A DNA stretch of 64,000 bases, taken from NCBI RefSeq assembly GCF_900099905.1, contig NZ_FNEE01000003.1:359369-423368 (forward strand), in the 5' to 3' direction. The notes below the pieces were generated by a model. The model was not told the DNA's origin, made no database searches, and worked only from the letters and a program-made list of their open reading frames with translations. Source of the DNA: Mesorhizobium muleiense (GTDB taxonomy: Bacteria > Pseudomonadota > Alphaproteobacteria > Rhizobiales > Rhizobiaceae). Position 1 is the stretch's first letter; every line of letters begins with the position of its first letter. Positions 63,986 to 64,000 of this stretch are shown here, piece by piece. The translations under genes were made by a program, and so were the position numbers.

Positions 63986-64000
63986 ATTCATCCCGCTCTA

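Larger units (their letters stand above)
62945..64000 (+). mobile_element. Complete IS630-family insertion sequence
   Basis: Perfect 16-base terminal inverted repeats (TAGAGCGGGATGAATT at 62945-62960, AATTCATCCCGCTCTA at 63985-64000) enclose two overlapping transposase frames. The outermost TA on each side is the target duplication typical of IS630/Tc1-type elements, so the element proper is 62947-63998. It lies 14 bases after the tadG-like stop, and the window ends at its right end. Confidence 0.92.

Overview
The window looks like a chromosomal segment of a rhizobial alphaproteobacterium, most probably Mesorhizobium or a close relative. The grounds are the high G+C content, many short palindromic intergenic repeats of the kind seen in rhizobial genomes, an arsR/aqpS/arsC/arsH arsenic cluster, a large (about 180 kDa type) NAD-glutamate dehydrogenase, and the neighbourhood htpX-rsmB-heparinase-purH. 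This placement is inferred from gene content and sequence style; no database search was possible.

Layout. 1-1469: end of an ExbB/ExbD/TonB energy-transduction operon. 1736-7527: an arsenic/metalloid region with two ArsR repressors, two unrelated arsenate reductases, an aquaglyceroporin, ArsH, and a second unit made of a flavoprotein with a cysteine-rich tail plus an MFS transporter. No ArsB or Acr3 pump is present. 7784-9283: an orphan HerA-like ATPase. 9745-10896: an AmpH-like penicillin-binding hydrolase. 11212-16574: a tightly overlapping operon joining a two-subunit FAD (GMC) sugar/polyol dehydrogenase to cytochrome oxidase subunits II, I and III. This is the most unusual arrangement in the window. 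16575-18469 is largely non-coding apart from an FKBP-type isomerase, and holds a remnant copy of the ATPase gene's 3' end. 18470-19753: a GAF-adenylate cyclase lacking a canonical arginine.

19960-25922 is a leftward ribose-type sugar ABC importer with a TIM-barrel isomerase; palindromic repeats sit between its cistrons. 26213-36269 is housekeeping and small accessory genes: a small membrane peptide, tRNA-Ala, YggT, DUF167, M3 peptidase, carbonic anhydrase, DUF429 protein, pyridoxal kinase, LemA with two TPM proteins, a GNAT acetyltransferase and pyrophosphatase. 36515-37562 holds two unrecognised genes, the second visibly A/T-rich. 37639-39603 is a divergent TetR/MFS pair with paired operators. 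39786-41443 is a Tat-exported PhoD behind a good Pho box.

42194-52795: typA, a DUF1062 protein, a LysE exporter, a YCII-domain protein, a truncated peroxidase-family pseudogene, the 1602-residue glutamate dehydrogenase and a UMF1-type MFS protein. 52951-58920: the leftward run htpX, rsmB, heparinase II/III, purH. 59045-62930: a DUF1674 (SDH assembly factor 4-like) protein, a HAD phosphatase, a transglutaminase-like protein and a TadG-like pilus protein. The window ends exactly at the right end of a complete IS630-family insertion sequence (62945-64000).
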